DNA of 64,000 nt from Stenopsyche tienmushanensis (GCA_008973525.1 WACJ01000405.1:62001-126000); one strand, 5' to 3'; positions 36,864-48,880 are shown, numbered from the stretch's first letter. The notes: a model not told the origin generated them from the sequence alone. A program made the numbers and translations.

Positions 36864-37717
36864 TGGAAGATGATAATTTCGCCGCTCACTCATAGATTCT
36901 CTCCTCTTCTACCTTTTTAAATAATCCTATCCTTACTTTACCACGTGTGGAAGGCAATGGGAAACAATATGTCATATTAAAGATTCATGCTTTGATAGAT
37001 GTCATAAGGACTTCAAAGAAAATATCAATTATAATATTCTAAGAATCTTGAAATATGAGGATTTTTTATATGGTGGTTAGACTTGTGTTTCATTTACAGT
37101 ACGTAAGCAAGACAAGATTATTGGAATCTTAGCAAATAGTGAGCACATTTTAAAATATATATATATGTATTTCTCCCTTGATTTATGCGGTCCATCATAA
37201 TATAACAGTGAGGAGGTGGAATAAAGCCATTTTATTTTTATGCGATTGTTTCGAAACTTATTTCTCTATTTTATATCAAATATGTGTTATATGCCTTGAT
37301 TTGCGTGACTTTATCTAAAATTTCAAGTAAGTTGAGATATAACTGTATACGCTCTAAAATTATAGCAAAATTTTATAGTTTTTTATAGAGTTAATCTGTA
37401 TATTTTTATGACAGTATAGCAAAAATGCTGTGTTTGTGTTTTTCATTGCTTTAAGCACTTTTTTAATTAAATACAAATCCTTTTTAAGAAAAACTAAAGT
37501 AATAAGAGTCAAGCTATAGATGATAAAGAAAGTTTTTCTCAAAGATATTCTTCGTGAAATATTTGCTTTATTTTTTGAATAAACTCAGTATAATAATGTA
37601 TACAGGGCCGGTTAGGCTACATAAACGCCCTCGTTGTTCTGCATATGTATGAGTTCACGAGCAGTTAGTGCACTCGGTTCAATTTACCTTGCATTGCGGG
37701 AATAAATACTTTTATTT
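36864..37717. other. AT-rich stretch, nothing recognised
   Basis: No supported feature apart from a short (AT)n run at 37158-37170. Composition becomes less AT-rich from 37600. Confidence 0.35.
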
Positions 37718-38049
37718 ATGGATAAAAAAGTGTGCACCACGCAATTGTGCCCTCCAGTTCAGCTGTTAATTCAACAAAAAGAACCGCTTTGTATAAATAG
37801 CCCCGACGCGGAATGTGCAAATTGCACGAAAATCGATTTCGCGGAGGGGTTGAAAAATTACGGCGTAAGGCCGTTTATATTTTCATCGGCCATGTGGAAT
37901 CCCAATACTTTTGTTTGTTCCCAACGCCATTGACAATGCAATAAAAATGGGCGTAAAAATGTATTTTTACGCGGGCGCCTCATTGTACGGGGCGGACGTG
38001 CGTTCAAGCATCGAAATAAACATGCCCGATATCGAATTGGCAGTATAAT
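37718..38049 (+). pseudogene. Unassigned reading frame with apparent +1 shift
   Basis: From ATG at 37718 a frame runs 71 codons, with Cys at positions 5, 11, 25, 33 and 36 and again near its end. At about 37920 a one-base shift gives a second open segment, PNAIDNAIKMGVKMYFYAGA, continuing to a TAA at 38047-38049. The joined product would be about 110 residues. Composition is clearly less AT-rich than the flanks and third positions favour C and G, unlike random AT-rich DNA here. I do not recognise the family. The Cys-rich start followed by a hydrophobic, aromatic-rich stretch suggests an extracellular or membrane-associated protein fragment, but that is a guess. It could be an exon fragment, a horizontally acquired gene remnant, or part of an uncharacterised element. 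Confidence 0.35.
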
Positions 38050-40855
38050 CTTGCGGTAGTTGGGATTAGGGTAGTTTTCTTATTTTTTAGTGCTGTTTTA
38101 CTGCCGCGGTGAAAGTTTACCTCGTTCCGCGGAAGACGTCTTTCGGAGCTAAGTTCATCCTTAACACGAAGTTTCCCCATCGTGGATGTTCTCGACGAAA
38201 TACTATAAAATTTTATAATATTTCTGTACGCTTCGAAATGACGGTTATTACTGCTGTGCTACGTTTCGCTCATAAAAATTACATAGACATTTATGAAACA
38301 GCCTTTGGAATTACTACATGGAGCGTCGTATCATACTTACAAATATCTATCGACAAATGAGTCATATTTATGCACATAAAGCTGAATTAATGTATGTCTG
38401 TCTGTTCTATATAGTTTTTTTTACATCCTTATTACATTAAAAGTATAATATTATTTATTCTTCTAAATACTCATCATCAGATCTAGGTGTTCTCCATAGG
38501 AAACGTTTCTGGGTAAAGGATCTTTCATACTTATTGCCATTCACACATTAAGGGACGTTTTTACCTTGTTTTTTTAATTTTTTTATGCAAAAAGTATTAA
38601 AAATAGAATGTTGATATTTAATGTGTTGACTAGGTAATATTTATTGAACATATTTTTTTTTTAAATTTGACAAGTATAGTAGTGGGAGGAGCCATGTATG
38701 TTAGTGCGCGAGCGATGACATTTTTCACCATGGAAGTCCTATGTCCTGAAAAAGTGATTTATATTAAATAAATTAAACATATTATTACTTTGTGTAGTAT
38801 TGTCTATAGCTTAGACTATAATTGAGAAGAAATATTGAAAAATTAAAAAATAGTGATCGATCCAAAAAAAGTTTGTATTTTTACCAACATTTTTTATAGT
38901 CTTTTATTCATTAAATAAACACTTTTCAATATTTTTAGATAATTCTAGTCTATACGATGAAAACATTTATTATACACATGACTGCCAAATATCATACAGA
39001 ATACTTATCTAGGGCGTGTGGGAGCACTTCCATGAGCCTGGAAAAAGTAGTTTCGAGAAAAACGCGTAATTCGCGCTATGCAAATTTCGCTTATATCGAC
39101 TTGAAATTTATCAGCTTCATCAATTTCATAAAGAAATTCTAATTATACAAGAAATATGACGAGGTTTTTATTATACTAATTTCAATTGAATGTAAAATTT
39201 TTGTAGGAAGGTAGAAATTGAAAATCATCTTCATTCTGACAAATGGAAATTCAAGTGCATTCATAAACTATTACGACGTATTGATTTTGGTTTTCATATT
39301 GGTATTTAAGTGTGGTCAACAGCACAAGAGCATTTAAAACGTATCGGGAAGATGAATCGAATGAAGGTTTGAATGCCGCACGAACTGTACAAAGATAACA
39401 AAGAAAAGCGACGAAACACATGCAAAATTTTGTTGTCAAAATAAAAATTTCGTCCCTTTTTGTATAGAGTTGTCACTAGGGATAAAAATGGGTTGTTTAT
39501 GACAACATAAGTCGTAAACATCAATTATATTTGTATATATTTTGACTTAAAACTAAAAGAAGACTTGAAAAACGCCAAAACCTATGGGAAATAATATATT
39601 ATTCAAAATTTTCTCAGATGATTTTCAGTGGAAATTAGCAATGTGACGAACTTTGACATGATGCTTCTGAGATAATTCAGTTACTATATAATCGATCTAA
39701 AGGGAGTTTGCCCAATTTGCTAATTACAACATGTCTGCTATAGATATAGGATATATTATCATTGACCCAAAAACATCCTGTAGGACGTTCTAGTCAACAA
39801 AATGTTGCACTTTACTGCCGTTTAAATTTTATAGTTCATCCTCATTTTTCTATTTTTTCAAACTAGATTGAGTTTTGAGTTTAATACAGTAACAGTTTGT
39901 AAGAGTTCGATTTTGAACTTGATCAGTCACGAAATGCATAATTTGATGCAATCCTGAGGTGGGTCAGATTTAGGTCGTTTCCAGGGTGGCAGATCATAGC
40001 CAGATAATAGACACTTAATGTTTTTTTTAAGTATTAGGAGCTGGAACCAATCAATTATAGAATATATACACCTTGTGCATAAGAAGCAAAACAATTCAAA
40101 TTATTCTTGATGTATGTTTCCATGGATATGACAGATGATTAGATAAAAGCATCCAGAGACATCAACTTTATAAATAGTTGTAGAATACTCTTCTTATATT
40201 CATGTGATGTATTTGGATTATAACAGAGGAATGTAATAAAAAACAAGGAATGTAATGAAAATGTCGTCGAGTTATTTGCTGGATATATTAGAAATATATA
40301 GTTGTCAATGAATGGATTCATCTGAAACATAATTGATCATATTCTATTAGATAGATGATATATAAGTGATATTGAAGTCATTTTAGTGATACGCGGAGTG
40401 GACTGAGATTTCAAGCATTATCAGAATGAAATTGTATATTTATATATATTAGAATAAATTTTAAAAGTGGTGTAAGCCACCTTTATTGCCTCTTAAAATA
40501 GTGGTTCGGAAATACATCTACTTTCGAGTTGGTCTCATATATTTAACACTCAAGCTACTGCTTTGCTTAGTTCAAGTGTGGATCTTGTCAAGGTTTTTAT
40601 ATTAAATAAACTTTAAAAATAAAATATTACCTGTAACATATTGCTTTTCCTTAAAAGCAATCTAGTTATAAGGACCATGCATAATTTATGTCAAATTTAA
40701 TATAAGAAACTATTTATCATCATTAAAAAAATGATAAAAGCCCGTAAAATATAGTCTTATTATATTTGATGGCGAAAAAAATAAAAAAGTATCGAGGTGC
40801 AGTCAAATTAGTTTTATTGCTTGAAGTAAAATGTCCAAGCCATATTAGGGATTTA
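38050..40855. other. Stretch without recognised gene
   Basis: A plus-strand frame of 83 codons (38109-38360) just downstream of the 37.7-kb frame is in less AT-rich DNA but has no motif. Otherwise AT-rich with short chance frames. Confidence 0.35.
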
Positions 40856-41099
40856 CTATACCTATGTTATTACCGCAATTGTAAACAATAAGTTGACAAA
40901 GTATTATTGAAATCGGATGAACGGTATGTAAGCGCATTAAATACAAACAAACAAATACTGATTTTTATATATTATACTATGCCTATGTTACTCGCACAAA
41001 CCTTAGAAATAAATAGATGAAGTTTTATTAGAATTTTAATGAACGGTATGGTAGCGCATTACATACGAACAAAGATATATTAGTTTTTATATATTAAAG
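40856..41099. repeat. Tandem dimer of the ~121-bp dispersed repeat, second locus
   Basis: Units start CTATACCTATGTTATTAC (40856) and CTATGCCTATGTTACTCG (40977). Each continues with a TTATTxGAAATxxGATGAACGG-like core, TATGxxAGCGCATTA and an ACAAACAAAC tail. They match the 36.6-kb dimer, with more substitutions. Confidence 0.6.
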
Positions 41100-42665
41100 A
41101 TGTCCGTTCCCAATGTAGACCTTTGATCTCAAATCTATAAAAAAAATATTTAATACCGATATAGAGTTGTGAGACTTCAACAAAGAGCTTCTTCCTGGAG
41201 CATAGTCAAGATTAGTGTGAAAATTATGGAGATATTTGTTTTCTAGTGCTTATAGCTGCGTATTCATTCCGCATCATTGCTACCGCACACACAAGAGGGT
41301 CGCCATTATCTTGCGATCAGATCACGTGACTCGTTAGATTTGCGTCCACGGCGCATTATAATGGTGGTTCCGCATCGACTCACTTTGTATTTTGAAGTGG
41401 TTTTATTGTTCTAAAATAGTTCAAGTGTAGTGGATTTTTTGAATAGAATTAATCGTATCTGTAATTGGAAATATACTGAAGCCAATATAAATTGAGTTAA
41501 TGAATACAGAAATTTAAACACATATATTTATGGGTAAATCGATCGTGAAACTTCTGCCCGGTTGGCTTTGATATGATCAAAAATTATACGGTTCGAAGCC
41601 TTTAATAAAGTTTGCGTGCCCAGTTTTAATATCGAGCCGGTGTTTGTACTAGAATTGCCGTAACGTTTTTATTTTGCCCGAGTAAAATACTGTATTCGCT
41701 GGAAGTGTCGTGTACGACTAATTATTTTATAGTACACCAATATGTTCCTGCATAATTCTGCATTTAATCAGGATCGCTGGATGCACGTAGAGGAAATATT
41801 TTATGGCTCCATTAGGGTAGTATTTTTCGCTGAATTTAAATATTCTGTGAAACATATTAATCGGGGGGTCTTTGTGAGGGTGGCGTTATGACCTGGAGCG
41901 GCGGTCAAAGTTGAAACTAGAAGTTGGATACTTATGCGCCGGTTGTGGCTTTTCTCCACTGAAGGCTTACACTCACGAAATTTTGTGTTTTCTCCCAGAA
42001 ACCGCTAATTCAAAGTCAAGCGGTCGTCGGGTTGTATACCAGACCGAAAAAACTTTTTAGAAGCATAGGTCGAATTACACTGTAAATTATGTACTGGCAC
42101 AACTACGACATTACCGAAATCGTTCCTAATTAAATCAAGGGGGCGCCAAAGCAAAAATGTTCCCAATAGCAAGGTTTCTAAAAACACGGAATGACGTCTC
42201 AAAGGCACCCTGTTTGGTGAAAATTTTCCACTTTCGGATGCAAATTCACCAACGCTTCTCATAGCATATTTATAAGCATTGTCGCTGCTTTATTTTTTAT
42301 ACAAAGCCAAATACACTTTCATACTGTTTGTTTTTAAAATGGGTCAAACAGCAAATTTATTATGCACAAACTTAATAAATTCCAAAGTATGACGGAAATA
42401 TATGAATTTAATGAAAAATCAAATCATATGACTTTGTATAAAGTTATACAATAACACAATTTAGGATGCACGTTCATTTTATTCTGAATGTTTACATATT
42501 TGTATTCCCACGGGATACACAGACAGACGAAACGTTAAACTTACAAACGATTTTTTCGAGCTTCGCATTTTGTCGCTATCTTATTCGCCAGATATTTAAC
42601 ATGAATGCTTCCAAACAGAATCAGATTCAGAATCAAGACTTAACTTCAAGACATGCATAAATTAT
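41100..42665. other. Stretch without recognised gene
   Basis: Less AT-rich patches at 41.25-41.4 and 41.85-42.2 kb contain only short frames (85 codons on the minus strand, 42005-42262) with no motif. Confidence 0.35.
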
Positions 42666-42697
42666 TGGATTATTTTTTTTTAATTATTAAAAGTACA

Positions 42698-42752
42698 ACC
42701 ATTCCTCGTTTAACACAGTACTCGTTTAAGACGGTTTCGCTTCAGCACGATT
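42698..42752 (+). mobile_element. Possible solo DNA-transposon terminus
   Basis: ACAACCATTCCTCGTTTAAC followed by ACAGTACTCGTTTAAGACGG and TTTCGCTTCAGCACGATT. Phrases of the type CCTCGTTTAAxACGGTTTCGCTT occur near ends of pogo-like elements, and 13196-13215 (ACGGTTTCGCTTAACAACCC) is similar. No partner end. Confidence 0.3.
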
Positions 42753-42876
42753 TTAATTTTGTCGATTTTTAAAAATTAATTTTGCATTGTATAGCCGTAG
42801 TGTAGTGCAATAGTCGTATATGTGTGTATGATTATCGTTTCTCAGCTTTGATAAATTCCAAGGCCTGCAGACATGC

Positions 42877-43033
42877 TCGTACAGGTCGGGCGCCCGTTGA
42901 CGACTGATTTTGCTTTGAATTGCACAGATATTTATATAAACTCTAGTATTACTTTTCCCTTTCTCTCTCTTTCCTTTCCATATCCAGTAAGTGAAAGCAC
43001 AATCAGTCGCTGACGGGCGCCCGACCTGTACAA
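42877..43033. mobile_element. Short foldback/MITE-like element with GC-rich arms
   Basis: Arm 1 (42879-42914) reads GTACAGGTCGGGCGCCCGTT then GACGACTGATTTTGCT. Arm 2 (42996-43031) is its inverted match, ending GGGCGCCCGACCTGTAC, with about three mismatches in 36. The 80-bp spacer is pyrimidine-rich (TTTCCCTTTCTCTCTC). Each arm also holds the palindrome GGGCGCCC. Transcripts would fold into a long stem. Confidence 0.7.
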
Positions 43034-43074
43034 CTTGGATCAAAATATTTACATTTAAAAATACTCTCAAAAAA

Positions 43075-43205
43075 TGTGGTTTTTTTTTTCAAAATTTTCT
43101 TCAAACCAGTATTTTTGGTGTTACGGTTTGGCCCTAATAAATTCCAAAATATTGTTAAAAATTGCCTAATTTTTGGGCCGTCAAGTGGGATGATCTTTTA
43201 ATTCC
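43075..43205 (-). mobile_element. Fragment of the 5.7-kb TTAA element family
   Basis: The minus-strand end starting at the TTAA near 43199 reads TTAAAAGATCATCCCACTTG then ACGGCCCAAAAATT, matching TTAAGGGGTCATCTCACTTT then GACGACCCAAAAAAT at 5704. The other end is not found. Confidence 0.45.
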
Positions 43206-43353
43206 AATTGTTGCAACTTACTATTATTTTACTATTATTAAAACACGATATTCAATTTTGTTTAATTCTCACATTGACAATTTTGAAACCACATTATAAC
43301 ATCAACTTCTTTCTTCTTGAGGTTCTTGAGGGTTTTAATAAAATACTATTGAA

Positions 43354-43488
43354 ATGGAGAAGAGGCGCCGCGAGGTGGATAGCGATCAGAAAGACAAATT
43401 TAGCAAAAGACTGATCTATTTAGATGGTGAAATGTTTGATGCTTTTAAGAAATATATTGGACCTAGCTTTGAGACTTTGAAACAATAA
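43354..43488 (+). other. Short unassigned frame, 44 codons
   Basis: ATG at 43354 to TAA at 43486-43488. The product starts with a basic run (MEKRRREVDSDQKDKFSKRL) and continues IYLDGEMFDAFKKYIGPSFE. It reads like real coding sequence, being charged and low in AT-biased residues, and DNA just beyond (GGAGAGAAGACGTTTTCTTT region) may continue it in another frame. No family recognised. Possibly a remnant of a transposon protein. Confidence 0.25.
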
Positions 43489-45122
43489 TGATCTTCTTCT
43501 TCGAGCATGTTCAAAACTATTCAAGGTTGGTGGAGAGAAGACGTTTTCTTTCGAGGAAGATTCATGTCCCAATCTCCCAATTTAAAAAGTCAATATTATA
43601 ATTGAATTATTAATTCGAAATTAAAAAAAAAATAATATTTTCCTCATGTTTAAGTATTGATTTAGTATATTTTCTTTTTCTTTTGGAGCGTTGATCTTTA
43701 AGCGTGTGCCTTCCTTGGATGATATTATAAGAGCCTGTTCTATCACAGTGTAAAGTATCTATATTTTCGCTTTCTTGCACATACGTCACGGTACAATGCA
43801 TATATTGACAAATTTATTATTTTTGATGATTTTAATTGAAATTTCGATGGTATTCCAACAATGTTATTGTATTGGGTCGAGTTTTAATTTGCATGAGGGT
43901 AAAATATTTTAATGGACACACATGTATTTTTTCCACCAAAATTTAAAACAGATTTAAAGGGTTGAAAAGCTTTAGCCAAGTTGTTCTGTATTGAGTCCCC
44001 GGGTTCATTTGAATACCAAGCCGGCTCTGGCAGCGCAACCTTTTTCATGTAAATGTTTGAGACTTGTACCGACTTGGCCTGCTTAAGCTTCGCCAGCCCA
44101 GCTGAGTGTAAATTATACTCCGCTTAATAATTTTTCACACTTGCTTTAGTGCAAATTAAATAACTTATGCTCCCGTGACCAACCTCATTAAAAAATATAA
44201 ATCCTTTGAGCTGAGGATTTGTGGCGAAACGAGAGCTTTCTCGGGGGCGTTTTTGTGTAGCACTAACCAAGGTGCTGCATTTCTGCACAGAAACGCTACA
44301 AAAAGACAGAATGTTTCTCTGAAAATGCAAAATAAACTTGGTTAGTTGAAAACAATTTCTTAATTAAATAGAGCTGCTAACAAGGCTGCCTTACAAATGG
44401 TAGTAACGTTAATGAAATGAGAATATTTTGCAATAAAATTTGTAGACATTCCATAGAAGGAAATAGTCGGGAGTTTACTAACTTAAAATTATAATTAGCC
44501 TTTGACGAAATAAATACAACTCAAATTTTAATGACGTCCTTTTAAAATGAGACTTTCTTAACTGAATTTAAATATTTTATTAATCCCTAAAATCTGAGAA
44601 CAGAATCAAAACCATCTTCTTGACAATCTGATTACTATCGAGTTTAATATTTAAAATACACATACAACAGACTAATAACATTATTATTAAAGTCGTTTTA
44701 TGGTTGTTTTAAAATAATTTTTGACTCAATGTACGCAAATATAAATATTTATTATATGTCTTAAAGAACTATATAATGTAAAACAGATATCCTAAATAAT
44801 CCCCAAGAAATTGATATATGATATGTTATGCAGATATCTTGCCTTTTAATATATGTACAATATTTCAACCATAACGTCTTTCATTGATACTATTTTTTAT
44901 AAATACTATTGATATAGGGAAAGCACTGGATATAAACATATATTTAAAATAAAGCTCAAGGTTTAAATATCAAAGAAATGCGATTGTTTGTATATCCATG
45001 AGAACGCTCAATATAATTATTCTAGTGGTTTTTCTTAAATATTCCCCTTTGAATTATCTAAAATAGGCTTAAAATGAAAAGGATCATAATGATTCAATTG
45101 ATTTTATATCAAACTAGCAACT
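43489..45122. other. AT-rich stretch, nothing recognised
   Basis: A less AT-rich patch at 43.98-44.3 kb has only short frames. Confidence 0.35.
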
Positions 45123-45733
45123 TACTCTCGCTTTAAAGACCGACTGAGCGCCGCTCTCCCGTGAGCGGAGCTCAATCGCTGTATTATGCGCGCATCCTAC
45201 CTCTCACCGCCCACCGCCACGCAACCCACTTCACTTCCCAAGATTATTATGCGCCAATATGGCGAATCCGTTAAACGTCTCGCAAAATAAATTCCGCACA
45301 CAATGGTTGTGCTAATTTAAAAATCTCACTAAACTCACTAAAGATTCATTGCAATCGGATGAATGGTATAAGAATGTACAAATAAAGCAAGCAATTGAAT
45401 ATGTTAAATTATTTTATAAACAAACAAAGATTTATTTATATATATGTATATATATTGATTATTTTAGGTGTAATTAAAACATATATTTTTTATATGTTTA
45501 TATCATAAAACAGAAATAAAACTTTAGTGTGTTGTTTTGTGTATCTTTGTTAACGTTATAGAATTATTTTAAATATTGTTTGTGTACGCAATTTGTTATG
45601 CGAGACGTTTAGCGGATGCACCGTGTTGGCGCATATTGGTCTGGTGAAATGAAACTTGGGCTGCGGGGACGGGGAGAGGAAGGATGCGCGCGCAATACGA
45701 TGGTTAAGTCGGTCTTCGAGACGAGAGCGAGTA
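45123..45733. mobile_element. Foldback element with ~155-180-bp inverted arms
   Basis: Arm 1 (about 45123-45303) and arm 2 (about 45580-45733) are inverted relatives. Matching phrases, as read on the plus strand of arm 1, are AAGACCGACT, TGCGCGCATCCT, CCTCTC, ATATGCGCCAA/GCGCCAATAT, CGTTAAACGTCTCGCA and CGCACACA. The arms are GC-rich and CpG-rich in an AT-rich genome. The 275-bp centre is AT-rich and holds one GCAATCGGATGAATGGTAT unit of the 36.6-kb repeat. No coding capacity. Arms of this length suggest a long-TIR or foldback transposon. Confidence 0.65.
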
Positions 45734-46149
45734 TGCGCATGCTTTTGGATCCTACCCCTTTGGCCCGCGGTACACGTGGCCTGAAGCAATAAACCACGTA
45801 CTGCGTTCCTTTTAAAATTATATTAAGCGCATGCTTTATATCAATCTCAATACAATTTGAACAATCCGGACTGCAAATGTGTCATTTTAATTTTGAATAT
45901 TTTTTTACCCGTAACACAATGAATGCTCATTGATATGAAAGACTTTGTTCTGAATTTATTGTCGAATCAATGACGGATTCCAACTATTCCTCGTCGATTC
46001 AAATTTACAGATTGACCCATTTTAATCATGCATTTTAAATAGTTTTTTGCTTGAGGATCTGACGGATTTACCCGAGCCCAATGTTAAAATTTCATCAGCA
46101 GATAAAGATGTCCGTACTAAATTTTAAAATATGCACACAAGTGAATAAT
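45734..46149. other. Stretch without recognised feature
   Basis: Short GC-rich start (to 45810), then AT-rich. Confidence 0.35.
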
Positions 46150-46212
46150 GTAAGTGGATAGAGCTCACGGGTTGAGTGTGTGGGTACACGCGGGTGTTTA
46201 ATCCTGGCAAGC
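46150..46212 (+). repeat. Possible tRNA-derived SINE head
   Basis: AAGTGGATAGAGCTCACGGG resembles a pol III A box region, and GGGTGTTTAATCCTGGC about 40 bp later is where a B box (GGTTCGANNCC) would be, with several changes. No acceptor-stem pairing is evident, so it is not a functional tRNA gene. Tail and ends not defined. Confidence 0.3.
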
Positions 46213-47329
46213 CTTCCGACAAATATGCTCCAGAGGGAACTTACCACCTTTTATTAAATCAGGACCCAAGCTTTGAGCGGTGAGCTGCGCAGATCCGGCT
46301 GCTGCTCTAAAGCAATTTGAGTTTCAAATTTTCCCGTTTCCTTTCGGAGTTTGGTGCCTTTGCTGATTGGCTTTTTTCCTTTTTGGGCGTCGCGACGTCG
46401 AATCTCGTAGCTTAGGAAATGAAGCTGGATTCGTGGCTCTTAACACAACGCCATTATGGCTTTGGGGATGTATCTATACGTATCCAAATGCGATGGGCCA
46501 AAACTAGCGACAAACTCAGGCCGCTGAAAACAATTTATAATCAACTATAATCATCACGAATAAGCATTAATTGTCTTAAATTATACAAATGACACAATAA
46601 AGTTTTTAAATTGTTTAGATAACCTTCCATTTAATTTTCGTGACAACGCAAAAAGCCTATTAACCTTGGACATGTCATGCTATTGTGCTACAGATTATAA
46701 AATCGATTAAAATTAATGATTTACTTAATCACTGTTGTCACAAATTTAAACGATTTGTCCTTGTATTTTACTCATAGCAGTCATTAGTCAATATAGGATT
46801 ATAATTATTAAATAAAAGTTTCATCATGTATGGATCTTAAATTATAGGTTTACACGAACTTTTCATGAAAATTAAGCAAAATATGTTTTTTTTAATCAAA
46901 TTTGCTGCGTCAGGGATAGTTTATGCATGATTAACGAGTGTATGCGTGGCTATTCGCATGATGATACTAATAAATTGCTCTACACCCTTTGTTAATTCAT
47001 CTCAAAATCTGGCAATATTTTTTTGATACGCGCTCGGATAAACCTATTGGATTAAATAAAAAAAAAAAGTTTTAACACATTCCCGTCGGGTTACGCGTAT
47101 ATGCGTCTTTCGGGTACAATTGGTAGATATGGAAGGCGCACCTGTTAATTATTTACCCATGTAGTTCATTGGTTTAAAAAATAGGTCAGACGAAAGAAAA
47201 CACAAATTATGCAAACTGACGAAGAAGAATTGTGGCATATATTTTTTTAACAATGCATTTAAGAATTGCATCATAAAAAGTTGGAAGAAAATCATTTTTT
47301 CGGAACTGGCACGTTAAATTTAGAACCGA
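46213..47329. other. Stretch without recognised gene
   Basis: TTAACACATTCCCGTCGGGT at 47073 is another possible TTAA-type terminus. The left end of the Tc1-like element that follows is not visible here. Confidence 0.35.
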
Positions 47330-48304
47330 GTGGCAACAGACTCGTCGAAAGAGCTTGTCTCGTTACGATGGGATAATCAGGCAGGAAAAAGATCTGGGCA
47401 ATTGGATAAAGAAAGCTTAGAATTTTTTTCCAGCCTTCTGATCGATGAAGCCTCTCAGCAACAGCAAGAAAAACAAGCCTTGAGCCTTCTGCGTTCCAAT
47501 ATGCCCTACCGAGTCATTATAGACCACAAGGGAGTCTACCTTGGCTTAATCAATATTATTTGGAAGGGTCTGTCTGATATTTGTCTAAAGAACAAAGGAG
47601 GAAAACCGCAGATGCTGACAGAGTGCGGCATCCGTCAAGTTTGTCAGGTGGCTGTCCAAATTCTAGTTGATAACGCCGTGAACATTGCAGCTTAAGGCAA
47701 AGAGTTTCTCCAAGTAGACGTCAGTCGAATGACATTTGCAAGTGCACTCAGGTAAAAAAGGGTAAGAAGTCACATCTAACTTCGTATCATTGCCGGAAAA
47801 GGCTTGAATTAGCAAAAACTTACATCAACTGGACTTAAGAGAATTGGAAACGGGTTATCTGGTCAGATGAAATAAAAGTCAACCGTACCCTATCGGATGG
47901 TTTGCAGTGGAGCTGGTTCAATGCCGAAAGAAGTCCCGAAAGTAACTCAACCAACTTTCAAGCACGGAGGCGGACGAATCATGGTTTGGGCATATTTTAC
48001 GGCCTTTGGCTCCGGCTACTGCACTCTAATAAAGGGAAACATAGATCAGGAGCTCTACAAAAGCATTTTGGAAGAAGTAGTTAGATTTTATGGATTGAAC
48101 AAAGATAAAATTATATTTAAACACGATGGAGAACCCAAGTACATTGCCCGTTCCGTAAAAAAGAGGTTGGTGGAGAATAATTGGAAAGTCTTCCCTGGGA
48201 CTGCTCAGTCTCCGGGCTTGGTTCCAATCGAGAAGCTCTGGTATCAAGTCAAGTGTACCCTGGCTCGAGATCCAACCCAAGCGTCTTCTTGTGCGGAGCT
48301 TTGA
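47330..48304 (+). pseudogene. Broken Tc1-like (DD34E) transposase
   Basis: The N-terminal part (47330-47695) ends with a helix-turn-helix region, LKNKGGKPQMLTECGIRQVC. After a stop, 47770-47880 gives KRLELAKTYINW*ENWKRVI then WSDE, the first catalytic Asp; the asterisk is a TAA in place of a sense codon. A frameshift near 47905-47930 leads to the frame ending at 48304: PTFKHGGGRIMVWAYFTAFG, FKHDGEPKYIARSVKKR (second Asp, 48124-48126; QQDNDPKHT in relatives) and SPGLVPIEKLW (catalytic Glu, 48229-48231; SPDLNPIE in relatives). There are 34 residues between the second Asp and the Glu, the Tc1 spacing. All three acids survive, but two or more breaks inactivate it. Confidence 0.8.
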
Positions 48305-48588
48305 ACTTGGTTCCTAAAGGAATGCGACAACATCACTATGAAACAATGTCAAAAGCTCATTTCCTCAATGCCTAGTCGATTGCAAACCGCAATTGATGCA
48401 AAAGGTAGCCCGAGAAAGTACAGAGCAAAACTGTTCAAATGTGTACTTTTTCTTTCAATAAAATCCAGACTTATACATTATGAAATATGATAGATATATA
48501 ATCTTTTTAAATAAATGGGTGTGATTCAACAAAAAACGAAGCCAAAAGAAACGCTTGGGAAAAACTTCAACAGTTTTGATCGGCACTG
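47330..48588 (+). mobile_element. Tc1-like transposon, left end lost or diverged
   Basis: Broken transposase is followed by a right terminus, CAACAGTTTTGATCGGCACTG, ending at 48588 directly before TA (48589-48590). Tc1 elements end ...CACTG|TA. I could not find the matching left terminus (expected CAGTGCCGATCAAAACTG) in 46.9-47.4 kb. The element is therefore 5'-truncated or that end has decayed. Confidence 0.75.
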
Positions 48589-48590
48589 TA

Positions 48591-48880
48591 TTTTGAGTAT
48601 GTGAACGAGTTACTGTGTCACTTTTTGTTTATCTTTTGTATTTCCTTGGAAATATATTGGAGTATATTAACGACGCTACGTTTTAATTTTTGTTTGTCGC
48701 TTGCAATTCCGTGGAAACGCCTGGAAAACAAATGTTGTTAAAATCGTTTTATACATTAAAGCAATTTTATTACTCATAGAAAGTAATAGAAAAATGCTAA
48801 AACTGTAAAAATGAATTAGGGCTTTCGGGATGATTTAACACCTCGACTGCATCCCATCTGAAACCATCGTATGGAACGTG
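48591..48880. other. Stretch between Tc1 and hAT remnants
   Basis: No gene. Contains AATTCCGTGGAAACGCC near 48704, one of the related short motifs in the findings. Confidence 0.35.

Noticed and set aside
37158..37170. Short (AT)n run as a possible promoter TATA region
   Set aside because: Similar AT runs occur throughout the window and no gene start follows.
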